The notes under the pieces are model-generated. The model made no database searches. It was not told the DNA's origin and saw nothing but the letters and a program-made list of their open reading frames with translations. A stretch of 64,000 nt of DNA from Bacteroidales bacterium (GTDB lineage Bacteria > Bacteroidota > Bacteroidia > Bacteroidales > JAQUTK01): NCBI GenBank assembly GCA_028709785.1, contig JAQUTK010000003.1, positions 156,034-220,033 of the forward strand. The letters run 5' to 3'. Of the stretch, positions 8,789-16,815 are shown in pieces; the stretch's first letter is position 1; each line of letters begins with the position of its first letter. A program made the translations under genes and the position numbers.

Positions 8789-8836
8789 CGTCATTGCGCG
8801 CTTGACCATGTAGATTGCGGGCTTGCCCCGCAATCT
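8789..8836. repeat. Dispersed hairpin repeat, copy 1
   Basis: A 10-bp stem, AGATTGCGGG and CCCGCAATCT (8812-8821 and 8827-8836), encloses the loop CTTGC. Just before it, a partial second unit (CGTCATTGCGCGCTTGACC) repeats the same theme. The core is shared with 18020-18044 in the opposite orientation. Confidence 0.75.
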
Positions 8837-8947
8837 CTTCAATCCCCCTTTGTTGACAACTTCATACTTGCAACTTTACAATAACAGGAGAACTAATTTG
8901 TCCAAGCCTGAAGATAAATCGAGGCGATATGTCAGTCTTTTTTATTT

Positions 8948-9023
8948 CAAAGCACGAAACGATTATTCCAAAGCACGAAACGATTGTTTCGTGCTTTGGA
9001 ATAACTATTCTGAAGTTCAGAAT
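8948..9023. repeat. Compound palindrome with a repeated 17-nt unit
   Basis: The unit CAAAGCACGAAACGATT occurs at 8948-8964 and 8969-8985. The second copy is part of a perfect 19-bp inverted repeat (8963-8981 with 8986-9004) around the loop GATT. An 8-bp palindrome, ATTCTGAA-G-TTCAGAAT, follows at 9007-9023. Function unknown. Candidates are a small RNA, a protein-binding site or a repeat-family remnant. Confidence 0.8.
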
Positions 9024-9223
9024 GAACAATGCGTCTACAAGCGATAACTTTTGCATACTGATAGAGCAATCCTCTCTTCCTGACGGATTGCAAAAGATAT
9101 CCTATGTTCCTATTCATGCGATCAGATCATTTTGTATGTGGCAGAATAATTCCTGTTGTTAATGAATAGGTAAAATAAAAATAAAAAAAAGGATAAATAT
9201 AAACATTTTATTTGATAAGTTCG

Positions 9224-9231
9224 TATATTTG
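9224..9231 (+). promoter_or_regulatory. Putative -7 box for the T9SS cargo gene
   Basis: TATATTTG matches TAnnTTTG, 50 nt before the ATG at 9282. Several TTT tracts upstream could act as -33, but none stands out. Confidence 0.45.
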
Positions 9232-9281
9232 CAATAGTTCCTAATACGCATGAGTAAATCTCATCCTTAACTCTTACAATT

Positions 9282-10235
9282 ATGAAAAAACTGGTTATTC
9301 TTTCCATTAGCCTGTTGGTTGCATTGACAGCGCAGGCATTGAATTTTTCCGATGATAATGGTTTGTGGTACACAACAAATGATAAATCAGAATACAAATA
9401 CCAGCCATTTATTATGGATGGTACGTGCGAGTGGCAAAGTCTGGAGTGGCGGTTTGGGGTTGATAAACCGATCGTAAATCGTCGTGTGATAAGCAATGAA
9501 GATTCCGTTTTTCAGGGAAGGACGTATAAGATACTATTCGATTATCCTTCATGCACTACCGATGAAGAGGAAAAAGAATATGTCGGTCTTATACGGGAAG
9601 AGGATAAGAGGGTCTATTATGTAGGACGCAATTTTATAGGAGAATATTCGGATACGGAGATTTTACTTTATGATTTTAATCTGAATGTTGGTGATATAAT
9701 TAATTATCGTTGGGGCTCCTTTGAAGTATCGCGCATTGACACGGTTCAGAGTTTTGGTACCTGGCGCCGCATGTTTCATTTTGTTTACGCGAATGATCCT
9801 GAATATGAAGTTTTAGATTATGTATTGGAAGGCATAGGAACGGCTATTTTTCAGGGTATTGTTGATCCATTAATGGAAATGCCTGAATGTTGCGATACCG
9901 AGATCCCTTGTGTAATACATGGGGATGAGATTCTTTATAAAGATAATACGAAGGTAGATTGTCCTTGTTCCAGCTTGAATAGCCTGCCTGACACAGAGGA
10001 TCTGGCCCCGATGAGCTTCTATGTCCGTGACCGGCTGCTTTACATCCATTCACCGGGTCAGAGATATACGCACTTGAAGGTTTATACGCCGGACGGAAAG
10101 TTGATTCAAAGTTTGATCCTCAATCAACAGACCGAAGAGATAACATCGTCATTGGAGGGGCTCACTCCGGGAAGTTACCTGTTTATCGTGGGTTCTCCCG
10201 AGAGTCAACAGTCGGGGCAATTTATTGTGCAATGA
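9282..10235 (+). CDS. Secreted hypothetical protein with T9SS-type C-terminal domain
   Basis: 317 residues, family of the main domain not recognised. The N-terminus KKLVILSISLLVALTAQA is a signal peptide. Residues 20-210 are rich in Tyr, Trp, Asp and Glu, with a CC and a CPC motif near 200-230. The last 75 residues resemble the type A sorting domain of type IX secretion cargo: a strand pattern around LKVYTPDGKLIQSL, then GLTPGSYLFIV and a final short strand. Such domains direct proteins across the outer membrane to the surface. The gene stands alone, convergent with the BspA-like lipoprotein gene, and its stop is 5 nt from a degenerate gene fragment (10241-10309). Confidence 0.75.
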   Translation: MKKLVILSISLLVALTAQALNFSDDNGLWYTTNDKSEYKYQPFIMDGTCEWQSLEWRFGVDKPIVNRRVISNEDSVFQGRTYKILFDYPSCTTDEEEKEYVGLIREEDKRVYYVGRNFIGEYSDTEILLYDFNLNVGDIINYRWGSFEVSRIDTVQSFGTWRRMFHFVYANDPEYEVLDYVLEGIGTAIFQGIVDPLMEMPECCDTEIPCVIHGDEILYKDNTKVDCPCSSLNSLPDTEDLAPMSFYVRDRLLYIHSPGQRYTHLKVYTPDGKLIQSLILNQQTEEITSSLEGLTPGSYLFIVGSPESQQSGQFIVQ

Positions 10236-10240
10236 GGATT

Positions 10241-10309
10241 TCCTGATCGCCTAACCTGTAAGGGCTGGGTGTTAGAAACCGTGAGTCGATGCACTCCGAC
10301 GTCAGATAG
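10241..10309 (-). pseudogene. Remnant of a Cys4 lipoprotein gene (paralogue of 12884-13375)
   Basis: This 69-bp stretch aligns on the same strand with 13135-13202 inside the lipoprotein gene. By my hand alignment 54 of 68 positions are identical, with one extra base in the remnant. In the intact gene the segment encodes YLTLDRIDPRFPTISSYGLG. The remnant reads YLTSECIDSRFLTPSP and then shifts frame. Similarity ends at the stop of the preceding gene on one side and fades just before the BspA gene on the other. It is a decayed fragment and is not expected to be expressed as protein. Confidence 0.8.
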
Positions 10310-10320
10310 ATTGCCAGCCT

Positions 10321-12678
10321 TTATTCTTCTGTCAGGCTCATTTCCTCAATACTCATGAAGTTCTTCCACTGATCGGCTGCTGCATAGGCTTCTTTAGAGC
10401 CGATGGGCACGTACAATTTGCAGGTGTTCATGTTGTCAAATTCATAATTGCTGACAGTTGGTGGAGTTGGATTATAGATGTAAAACTCTTTCAAACCGCT
10501 GCAACCCACAAAAGCATTACTTCCTATTGAAGTGACACTCGAAGGAAGTGTTATCGAAGTAAGACCAGTACACTCGTAAAAAGCAGACATTCCTATTGAA
10601 GTGATGCTCGAAGGAAGCGTTATCGAAGTAAGACCGGTGCAATCCCCAAAAGCATAATCTCCTATCGAAGTGACATTTGAAGGAACTGTATAGTGCGTTG
10701 CTTTGGCAGAAGGAAAAACTATAATTTTCTTTTTATCTTTGGTAAACAGCACCCCATCATCAGCAACAAAAGCTGTATTCCCTTTTTCAACAACAAACTG
10801 CGTTAAAGCATCACAGTAGAGAAAAGCTTCATTGCTTATCGAAGTGAGACTTGAAGGAAGCGTTATTGAGGTGAGGGCACTGCAATTTGTAAAAGTACCC
10901 ATTTCTATTGAAATAATATTCTCTGGAATCGTTATTGAGGTAAGACTTTCACAATCGGAAAAAGCGCCCTTTCCGATTGACGTGACACTTGAAGGAATTG
11001 TTATAGAGGTAAGGGCTCTGCAATAATGGAAAGCTGACTCTCCAATTGATGCGACACCTGAAGGAATAGTAATTGAAGTAAGTGCAGAGCAATTATAGAA
11101 AGCTACAGTTTCAATTGATGTGAGACTTGAAGGGAATGTAATTGAGGTAAGGGCTCTGCAATTATAGAAAGTTCCTGTTTCAATAGAGGTGACACTTGAT
11201 GGAATTGTAATCGAGGAAAGGGCGCTGCAATTTCTGAAAGCATAAAGTTCTATTGACGTGACACTTGATGGAATTGTAATTGAGGTGAGAGCCGTACAAC
11301 CACTAAAAGCGCTGTTCCCTATTGATGTGACACTAGAAGGAATTGTAATTGACGTAAGGTCTATACAGTCAACGAAAGCTGAATATGCAATACCAGTGAC
11401 CGTGTAATTTTTTCCGTTATAATTAATATTGGATGGAATTTCGAAGTGACCGACAGGTTTAGTTACAACGCCAATTACATCTACGGAAGTGCCGGTAGTA
11501 TTCGATATGTATTTCAGGTTATCAACAGTAAACTCCACGATCGGCAACATGTCTGATTCCTCTATGTGTTGAAATTCCTTCCATTCAGCAGCTGCCACAT
11601 ATGCTTCTCTGGAACCAATAGGCACATACAATTTGCAACTGCTCTTATCTATTCCAGACAGACCTTCCACACCAACAGATGGGGGAGTTGTGTTGCGGAC
11701 GTAGATTTCATGCAATTTTGTACAACCGTAAAAGACAGAATCTCCCACAGAAGAGACACCTTCAGGGAGTGTGATAGAGGTAAGATTTGTTGATGCAAAA
11801 GCGCGATTCCCAATTGAAGTGAGGCTTTCAGGGAGTCTGATTGAAGTTAGATATACATTACCCCAAAAAGCATTCTTTCCGATCGAAGTAATACTTGAAG
11901 GAAGCGTAATTGAAGTAAGTCTGGTTTCGCGAAAAGCATCTCTCCCAATTGAAGTGACCGTATAGTTCTTTCCGAGATATGTCACACTTGAACGAATATT
12001 AATATCAGTAGTATTTTTACAAGGGCTACTTACATACGCTGTAGTTCCATCTTCATTTGTGGTATATCTGAAAATATAATCTGAGAATTTGAGTATCGGT
12101 TCCTTGCTTGATTCCTCTATATTCTGAAACTCCTTCCATCCTTCGGCTGCAGCATACGCATCTTTTGAGCCTTCGGGCACGTATAATTTGCAACTACTTT
12201 TGTCAACCAGATAAAAGCAACCACTACCAACAGTGGGAGGAGCCGCATTGCGTATATAAATTCTTTTCAAGTTTGCACAATGGGTAAAAACGGAGTCACC
12301 GAGAGAAGTCATGCTCGAAGGAATCGTAATCCATGCAATACCAGTTGAAGCAAAAGAACCATCTCCGATAGAAGTCACTTTATCTGGAATAGCTATCCAA
12401 GCAAGATCTCTGCAATTACGAAATACAGAATCTCCAATAGAAGTGACAGTATAACTCTTTCCGGCATAAGTCACTTCAGAGGGAATCTCCATCTCATAGG
12501 CAAACTTGTCGCCACAACCACTCAATTGTGCTGAAGTACCATTGTTAGTGGTATAACTCCAGTTTTCAACAGTGAAATGCAATGAAGGCCCTCGAAAACC
12601 ACTTTCGTCGTCGTCTGAGCAGGATGAACAAATAGCAGTTAGGGCTATAAATAATGAAAGAAAGATGGCGTTTTTCAT
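10321..12678 (-). CDS. Modular BspA-like leucine-rich-repeat surface lipoprotein
   Basis: 785 residues. The signal peptide ends at Cys20 in AICSSC; the following SDDDE is acidic, as in the export signal that places Bacteroidota lipoproteins on the outer face of the outer membrane. Three modules follow, at about residues 30-190, 195-375 and 380-785. Each opens with a strand segment (such as FTVENWSYTTNNGTSAQ) and a line like GKSYTVTSIG, continues with LRR_5 repeats (SITIPSSVTSIGxxAFxxCxALT), and closes with CKLYVP(E/I)GSKEAYAAA.W..F..IEE. Module three has the most repeats. The near-identical repeats suggest recent expansion. Likely role: adhesion or binding at the cell surface. A lipoprotein gene lies upstream and a fragment of a paralogue lies downstream. 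Confidence 0.93.
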   Translation of the reverse strand: MKNAIFLSLFIALTAICSSCSDDDESGFRGPSLHFTVENWSYTTNNGTSAQLSGCGDKFAYEMEIPSEVTYAGKSYTVTSIGDSVFRNCRDLAWIAIPDKVTSIGDGSFASTGIAWITIPSSMTSLGDSVFTHCANLKRIYIRNAAPPTVGSGCFYLVDKSSCKLYVPEGSKDAYAAAEGWKEFQNIEESSKEPILKFSDYIFRYTTNEDGTTAYVSSPCKNTTDINIRSSVTYLGKNYTVTSIGRDAFRETRLTSITLPSSITSIGKNAFWGNVYLTSIRLPESLTSIGNRAFASTNLTSITLPEGVSSVGDSVFYGCTKLHEIYVRNTTPPSVGVEGLSGIDKSSCKLYVPIGSREAYVAAAEWKEFQHIEESDMLPIVEFTVDNLKYISNTTGTSVDVIGVVTKPVGHFEIPSNINYNGKNYTVTGIAYSAFVDCIDLTSITIPSSVTSIGNSAFSGCTALTSITIPSSVTSIELYAFRNCSALSSITIPSSVTSIETGTFYNCRALTSITFPSSLTSIETVAFYNCSALTSITIPSGVASIGESAFHYCRALTSITIPSSVTSIGKGAFSDCESLTSITIPENIISIEMGTFTNCSALTSITLPSSLTSISNEAFLYCDALTQFVVEKGNTAFVADDGVLFTKDKKKIIVFPSAKATHYTVPSNVTSIGDYAFGDCTGLTSITLPSSITSIGMSAFYECTGLTSITLPSSVTSIGSNAFVGCSGLKEFYIYNPTPPTVSNYEFDNMNTCKLYVPIGSKEAYAAADQWKNFMSIEEMSLTEE

Positions 12679-12815
12679 GACCGTTGATTAAATATTTGGA
12701 TACTCAATATAACAAACACAAGAGACCGGAAATAATCAACAAAATGGATTAGTTGATTATTGTATACATATGAAAGTTGTTGCTTAGTATTTCCACTAAT
12801 ATTCTTATTATTCTG

Positions 12816-12846
12816 CAAATGTAAACATGTTGTTTTAGTTTGCAAA
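12816..12846 (-). promoter_or_regulatory. Putative promoter of the BspA-like lipoprotein gene
   Basis: The minus strand has TTTG (12846-12843), a 19-nt spacer and TACATTTG (12823-12816). Transcription from here would give an unusually long leader of about 130 nt before the ATG at 12678. Confidence 0.6.
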
Positions 12847-12883
12847 GTAATCCTAATTCGAATATAAATAAAATTAAAGCTGA

Positions 12884-13375
12884 TCAGTTTGCAATTCTCA
12901 ATATGTTTCCACTCACACCAATGCTGGTATATCGCTTCAAACCCTGATCGCCTTTTTTCCCATTGGTCGGGGCTCCATAGTTGAAGAGGCTGTAGATGCG
13001 GTTGCATTTCGGACAAGTCACTTGATAATTGGCGTTAGGAGCTGATGTTTGCGGAAAACTGTAGTTGGCACAGTTTGGACACGCACGGTCAAAACAGTAG
13101 AATTCGTCGAAGGAAGAGTGGTAAATGATGAGTCCCTGATAGCCTAACCCATAAGAGCTGATAGTTGGAAACCGTGGGTCAATGCGATCCAGCGTCAGAT
13201 AGGTATCCGGTATGTTCAGACTGACAAGCTTTTCGGGGTGTGTCTGTGTGTCTTTATATGGGTTGAGAAGGCTGAGTGAGATGCTGAACTTTACATTAGG
13301 GATGTTGGATCTGTAATCATCCGTACATCCACTGATGATCAGAAGTGTCAGAAACAACCATACCCTCTGTTTCAT
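12884..13375 (-). CDS. Small lipoprotein with a CPNC/CPKC metal-site motif (Rieske-like domain suspected)
   Basis: 163 residues. The signal peptide ends at the lipobox ISGC, followed by TDD, so it is probably a surface or outer-membrane lipoprotein. The C-terminal half has FDRACPNCA and, about 20 residues later, VTCPKCNRIYSLF followed by a glycine-rich NYGAPTNGKKGDQ. The spacing recalls Rieske proteins, but the two histidines of CxH and CxxH are replaced by cysteines, so a Cys4 zinc or iron site is more likely than a 2Fe-2S Rieske centre. The start codon overlaps the stop of the aldo/keto reductase gene (ATGA), so it is the last gene of the pyrE operon. A fragment of a paralogue lies at 10241-10309. 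Function unknown. Confidence 0.75.
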   Translation of the reverse strand: MKQRVWLFLTLLIISGCTDDYRSNIPNVKFSISLSLLNPYKDTQTHPEKLVSLNIPDTYLTLDRIDPRFPTISSYGLGYQGLIIYHSSFDEFYCFDRACPNCANYSFPQTSAPNANYQVTCPKCNRIYSLFNYGAPTNGKKGDQGLKRYTSIGVSGNILRIAN

Positions 13376-14319
13376 GACAACAACTGATTGATCTTCTGTA
13401 GTTCTTCTTCCGAAAAGGAGGTGTTCTCCAGTGCTTTGAGATTGTCAGCTACCTGTTCTTTTGAACTTACGCCGATGATGACTGAATTAACACGGTCGTC
13501 TTTCAACAGCCATGCCAGCGCCATCTCTGCCAGTGTTTGTCCGCGTTGGATCGCTATCGCCTGTAAACCTTTGATCGTATCGATGTTTCGGCTTACCTGC
13601 TCTTCGGTGAGAAATCCGTTCTTTGCGGCGCGCGAGTCTTCGGGAATACCATGCAGGTATTTGTCGGTCAGCTGTCCCTGCGCTAATGGGGAGAAGGCGA
13701 TAAATCCGATGCCGTACTTTGCAACGAGATCCAGGTGTTGCTCTTCGGGTTTGCGAACGAGCATGTTATATCTGTCCTGATAGATGAGGCAAGGGGTATG
13801 GTTTGCTTTGAGAAGCTCAAAGGCTTTTTGTGCTTGTTCGGGGGGATACTTGGAGATGCCGACATAGAGGGCTTTTCCCTGACGGACGATATCGCTGAGC
13901 GCTTGCATGGTCTCTTCGATCGGGGTCTGGGCGTCATATCGGTGTGAGTAAAAGATATCTACATAGTCCAGCTGCATCCGCTTCAGACTCTGGTCCAGAC
14001 TGCTCATCAGACTCTTGCGCGAGGCTCCGTCACCATACGGGCCCGGCCACATCTCGTGACCTGCTTTGGTGGTGATGATCATCTCATCGCGGTGCGAAGC
14101 AAATTCTTCTTTGAGTATGCGCCCGAAGTTTATTTCTGCCGATCCGGGAGGAGGCCCATAGTTGTTTGCCAGATCGAAATGGGTAATACCTTGCTCGAAG
14201 GCATATCGTAACATAGACTTGCAGCGGAGGGGGTCTGCATCCTTACCAAAGTTGTGCCACAGTCCCAATGCGAGACGTGAAAGCTGTAAGCCACTGGCGC
14301 CACATCGTCTGTATTCCAT
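13372..14319 (-). CDS. Aldo/keto reductase (YghZ/Kv-beta-like)
   Basis: 315 residues, a normal length for the family. The N-terminus YRRCGASGLQLSRLALGLW is typical. The catalytic tetrad is visible as Asp in FDLANNYGPP, its Tyr, Lys in TTKAG and His in YSHRYD. The C-terminal NADPH-binding loop includes VIIGVSSKEQVADNL. The family reduces aldehydes or ketones with NADPH in the cytoplasm; E. coli YghZ acts on L-glyceraldehyde 3-phosphate, but the substrate here is unknown. It is 5 nt behind argH and overlaps the lipoprotein gene by 4 nt. Confidence 0.92.
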   Translation of the reverse strand: MEYRRCGASGLQLSRLALGLWHNFGKDADPLRCKSMLRYAFEQGITHFDLANNYGPPPGSAEINFGRILKEEFASHRDEMIITTKAGHEMWPGPYGDGASRKSLMSSLDQSLKRMQLDYVDIFYSHRYDAQTPIEETMQALSDIVRQGKALYVGISKYPPEQAQKAFELLKANHTPCLIYQDRYNMLVRKPEEQHLDLVAKYGIGFIAFSPLAQGQLTDKYLHGIPEDSRAAKNGFLTEEQVSRNIDTIKGLQAIAIQRGQTLAEMALAWLLKDDRVNSVIIGVSSKEQVADNLKALENTSFSEEELQKINQLLS

Positions 14320-14324
14320 CGTTT

Positions 14325-15665
14325 TTATCCTTTTATCAAAGCTGCTTCGGCCTTGTTGATTGTCTCAAAATGAAAACTTTGTAAGAGCTGTTGCATCAGT
14401 TCCTGTATCTTGTCGTTACAGAGGTTGCCGATGCTTCCTTCGTGTGTATGATGAATCTCTTTGTCCGAAACAAATGTCCCAGCTTCGATAGAGAGACCTA
14501 CCTGCTTGTAGGCATCGCGGAAAGGAACACCCGACAAGACCAACCGGTTTACCTCTTCCACACTGAAGATCGGAGCGTATCGCTCATCCTCAAGGATGTT
14601 TTTATTCACCTTCAGCTCCTTCAGGATATAGGTTACCATGCGGAGACAGTCGGTCAGTTCGTCGAAAGCGGGTAGAAAGACCTCTTTGATAATCTGATAG
14701 TCACGGAAATAACCGGATGGCAGGTTGTTGATAATGGAAGAGATCTGCTGCGGGAGGTTCTGTATCTTGTTGCATTTGGCACGGGTGAGCTCAAATACGT
14801 CGGGGTTCTTCTTGTGCGGCATGATACTGGAACCTGTCGTACATTCGTCCGGCAGTTTGATGAAGCCGAAGTTCTGACTGTTGAACATGCAGCCGTCAAA
14901 GGCCAGTTTGGATAGTGTGGCTGCAATGGATGCCAAGGCAAAAGAGACGGAGCGTTCCATCTTGCCTCTGCCCATCTGGGCATATATCACATTGTAATTC
15001 ATGCTGTCAAAGCCAAGCAGATCGGTCGTCATCTGACGGTTGAGCGGAAACGAACTGCCATAGCCGGCTGCTGATCCCAGCGGATTGCGGTTGCAGATCT
15101 TATAAGCGGCTTGCAGCAGTTGCAGATCATCCACCAGACTCTCTGCATACGCACCAAACCAAAGCCCGAACGAGGAGGGCATCGCAATCTGCAGGTGCGT
15201 ATATCCCGGCATCAACACCTTTTTGTATTCTTCGCTTTTGGAAATAAGAATATCAAACATTTCACTGACGTTTGATGTCAGTTCCTGAATCTTATCACGG
15301 GTGAAGAGCTTGAGATCCACCAGTATCTGGTCATTGCGCGAACGACCACTGTGAATCTTCTTTCCCGTATCGCCCAACGTACGGGTAAGCATCAGTTCCA
15401 CCTGGGAATGAACATCTTCCACACCGTCTTCGATGACGAAGTCGCCACTCTGTGCAATTGCATAAACAGCGCGCATCTCTTTCAGGAGAATCTCTTTCTC
15501 ATCACGGGTCAAAAGTCCGACGCTTTCCAGCATCGTGACATGAGCCATTGATCCAAGTACGTCATATTTAGCAAGATAAAGATCCATTTCACGATCTTTC
15601 CCTACAGTAAAGCGGTCAATCTCTGCATTAACCGATACACTCTTTTCCCAAAGTTTCTGTGCCAC
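14325..15665 (-). CDS. argH: Argininosuccinate lyase
   Basis: 446 residues from a GTG codon at 15665, which fits the family N-terminus (AQKLWEKSVSVNAEIDRF). The fumarase/lyase signature GSSIMPHKKNP is present, as are HSGRSRNDQ and the catalytic-region TGSS. The enzyme splits argininosuccinate into arginine and fumarate. At 446 residues it is slightly shorter than E. coli ArgH (457). It follows the SRPBCC gene by 3 nt and precedes the aldo/keto reductase by 5 nt, all on one strand. The other arginine genes are not in the window. Confidence 0.96.
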   Translation of the reverse strand: MAQKLWEKSVSVNAEIDRFTVGKDREMDLYLAKYDVLGSMAHVTMLESVGLLTRDEKEILLKEMRAVYAIAQSGDFVIEDGVEDVHSQVELMLTRTLGDTGKKIHSGRSRNDQILVDLKLFTRDKIQELTSNVSEMFDILISKSEEYKKVLMPGYTHLQIAMPSSFGLWFGAYAESLVDDLQLLQAAYKICNRNPLGSAAGYGSSFPLNRQMTTDLLGFDSMNYNVIYAQMGRGKMERSVSFALASIAATLSKLAFDGCMFNSQNFGFIKLPDECTTGSSIMPHKKNPDVFELTRAKCNKIQNLPQQISSIINNLPSGYFRDYQIIKEVFLPAFDELTDCLRMVTYILKELKVNKNILEDERYAPIFSVEEVNRLVLSGVPFRDAYKQVGLSIEAGTFVSDKEIHHTHEGSIGNLCNDKIQELMQQLLQSFHFETINKAEAALIKG

Positions 15666-15668
15666 GGG

Positions 15669-16082
15669 CTATTCGAAGTTTATTTTGGTCAGTAAATCTG
15701 CAATCTTGTCCACTCCCTCCTGAAGAGGTTTGGATACCATGCTCAGGACAAAAGGGTTCAGATCGGCGTGAATCGTTATTTTTACCGCGGTTTCCTTCTC
15801 CTCCAGTTGCTTCAACTGAATCCATAAAAACAGTTCAAAAGGAGAATTCTCCGTCTTATATTTGATGGTCGTGCAAGGAGTGCGGTCCACAACCCGAAAC
15901 GAAATTGTTCCGATCGGATCGACTGTGGCACGTAGTGTGTCTGCGTCAAATTCCAGATTTTTTACTTTGTCTTGTGGAATACGCGACTTAATCCTTTCCA
16001 GATTGTTTAAATCGGAAAGCATCAGATAGACTGATTCCGCGTTCTGTCGGATTCTTTTTGTTTCGCTCTGGAAATCTGCCAT
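15669..16082 (-). CDS. SRPBCC (START-like) family protein
   Basis: 137 residues without signal peptide. The N-terminal pattern (FQSETKRIRQNAESVYLMLSD) and later strands, ending in the long helix VSKPLQEGVDKIADLLTKI, match the polyketide cyclase/START-like fold with a hydrophobic ligand cavity. Bacteroidota often carry a protein of this type next to pyrE. It is 1 nt behind pyrE and 3 nt before argH. No catalytic residues or ligand can be inferred. Confidence 0.8.
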   Translation of the reverse strand: MADFQSETKRIRQNAESVYLMLSDLNNLERIKSRIPQDKVKNLEFDADTLRATVDPIGTISFRVVDRTPCTTIKYKTENSPFELFLWIQLKQLEEKETAVKITIHADLNPFVLSMVSKPLQEGVDKIADLLTKINFE

Positions 16083-16083
16083 A

Positions 16084-16722
16084 TTATTTATTTTTTCCCC
16101 ACTCTGCCGGATTCTTTCTCCATTCTTCTAAAGTTTCCAGATCTTCTTCATTGATATAGTTGGTTTTTAACGCAACATCTACTACTGTGTCATAGTTGGA
16201 GAGGGGAGTCAGTGTGACTTTTGCTTCTTTGAAGCTAATCTCAGCCGCCGGAAGACCATAGGTGAAAATGGCCATCATGCCCAATACCTCGCAGCCATGC
16301 AGACGGATCGCCTCCACCGCTTTCAGACTGCTGCCACCGGTAGAAACCAGGTCTTCAATAACAACGACTTTCTGTCCCGGACGAAGATCTCCTTCAATAA
16401 GGTTTTCCAAACCGTGATCCTTGGGGCTGGAGCGAACATATACGAAGGGTAATCCCAGTTCGTTGGCAACCATCGCGCCTTGTGCGATAGCTCCGGTAGC
16501 AACACCGGCAATACATTCTGTTTCCGGATATTTCTCAAGAATCAGACGTGAAAGCTCTAATTTGATAAAGTTGCGGAGTGCAGGATATGAGAGAGTCTTG
16601 CGGTTGTCGCAATATATCGGCGATTGAATACCTGAAGACCATGTGAATGGATTCTGTGGCTGTAATTTGACTGCTTTAATCTTGAGCAGCCTTTCTGCGA
16701 CTTGTTTTTCCAAGTTTTTCAT
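16084..16722 (-). CDS. pyrE: Orotate phosphoribosyltransferase
   Basis: 212 residues. The PRPP-binding motif VVVIEDLVSTGGSS and the upstream CIAGVATGAIAQGA and RSSPKDHG are characteristic. The enzyme joins orotate to PRPP in UMP synthesis. It is the first gene of a tight operon (pyrE, SRPBCC, argH, aldo/keto reductase, lipoprotein) with gaps of 1-5 nt or overlaps. A -7 box lies at 16761-16768. Confidence 0.97.
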   Translation of the reverse strand: MKNLEKQVAERLLKIKAVKLQPQNPFTWSSGIQSPIYCDNRKTLSYPALRNFIKLELSRLILEKYPETECIAGVATGAIAQGAMVANELGLPFVYVRSSPKDHGLENLIEGDLRPGQKVVVIEDLVSTGGSSLKAVEAIRLHGCEVLGMMAIFTYGLPAAEISFKEAKVTLTPLSNYDTVVDVALKTNYINEEDLETLEEWRKNPAEWGKNK

Positions 16723-16760
16723 ACAATTAACTGATTAAGTTATGATTCGGTAAACTTGCA

Positions 16761-16768
16761 CAAAAGTA
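16761..16768 (-). promoter_or_regulatory. Putative -7 box of the pyrE operon
   Basis: TACTTTTG on the minus strand, 38 nt before the pyrE ATG. The -33 region has only a weak TTTC. It lies between comF and pyrE, so pyrE need not be read from prmC-recX-comF. Confidence 0.55.
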
Positions 16769-16815
16769 ACGGTTTCCATTGAATATAGAAAAGAATCTTT
16801 CTTTTTTCCCTCATT

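Larger units (their letters stand above)
8278..9223. other. Non-coding interval with repeats and palindromes
   Basis: About 950 bp without a credible gene. Short open frames exist (for example 8486-8884, plus strand) but show no family features and run across repeat sequence. The interval holds a copy of a GC-rich hairpin repeat (8789-8836) and a compound palindrome (8948-9023), described separately. The rest is AT-rich with no recognised element. Confidence 0.7.

Noticed and set aside
8486..8884. Open frame of 132 codons in the large intergenic region
   Set aside because: No family features, odd composition, and it runs through the dispersed hairpin repeat.
9122..9496. Minus-strand open frame of 124 codons
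   Set aside because: It lies antisense to the start of the T9SS cargo gene, which has a signal peptide and better coding character.
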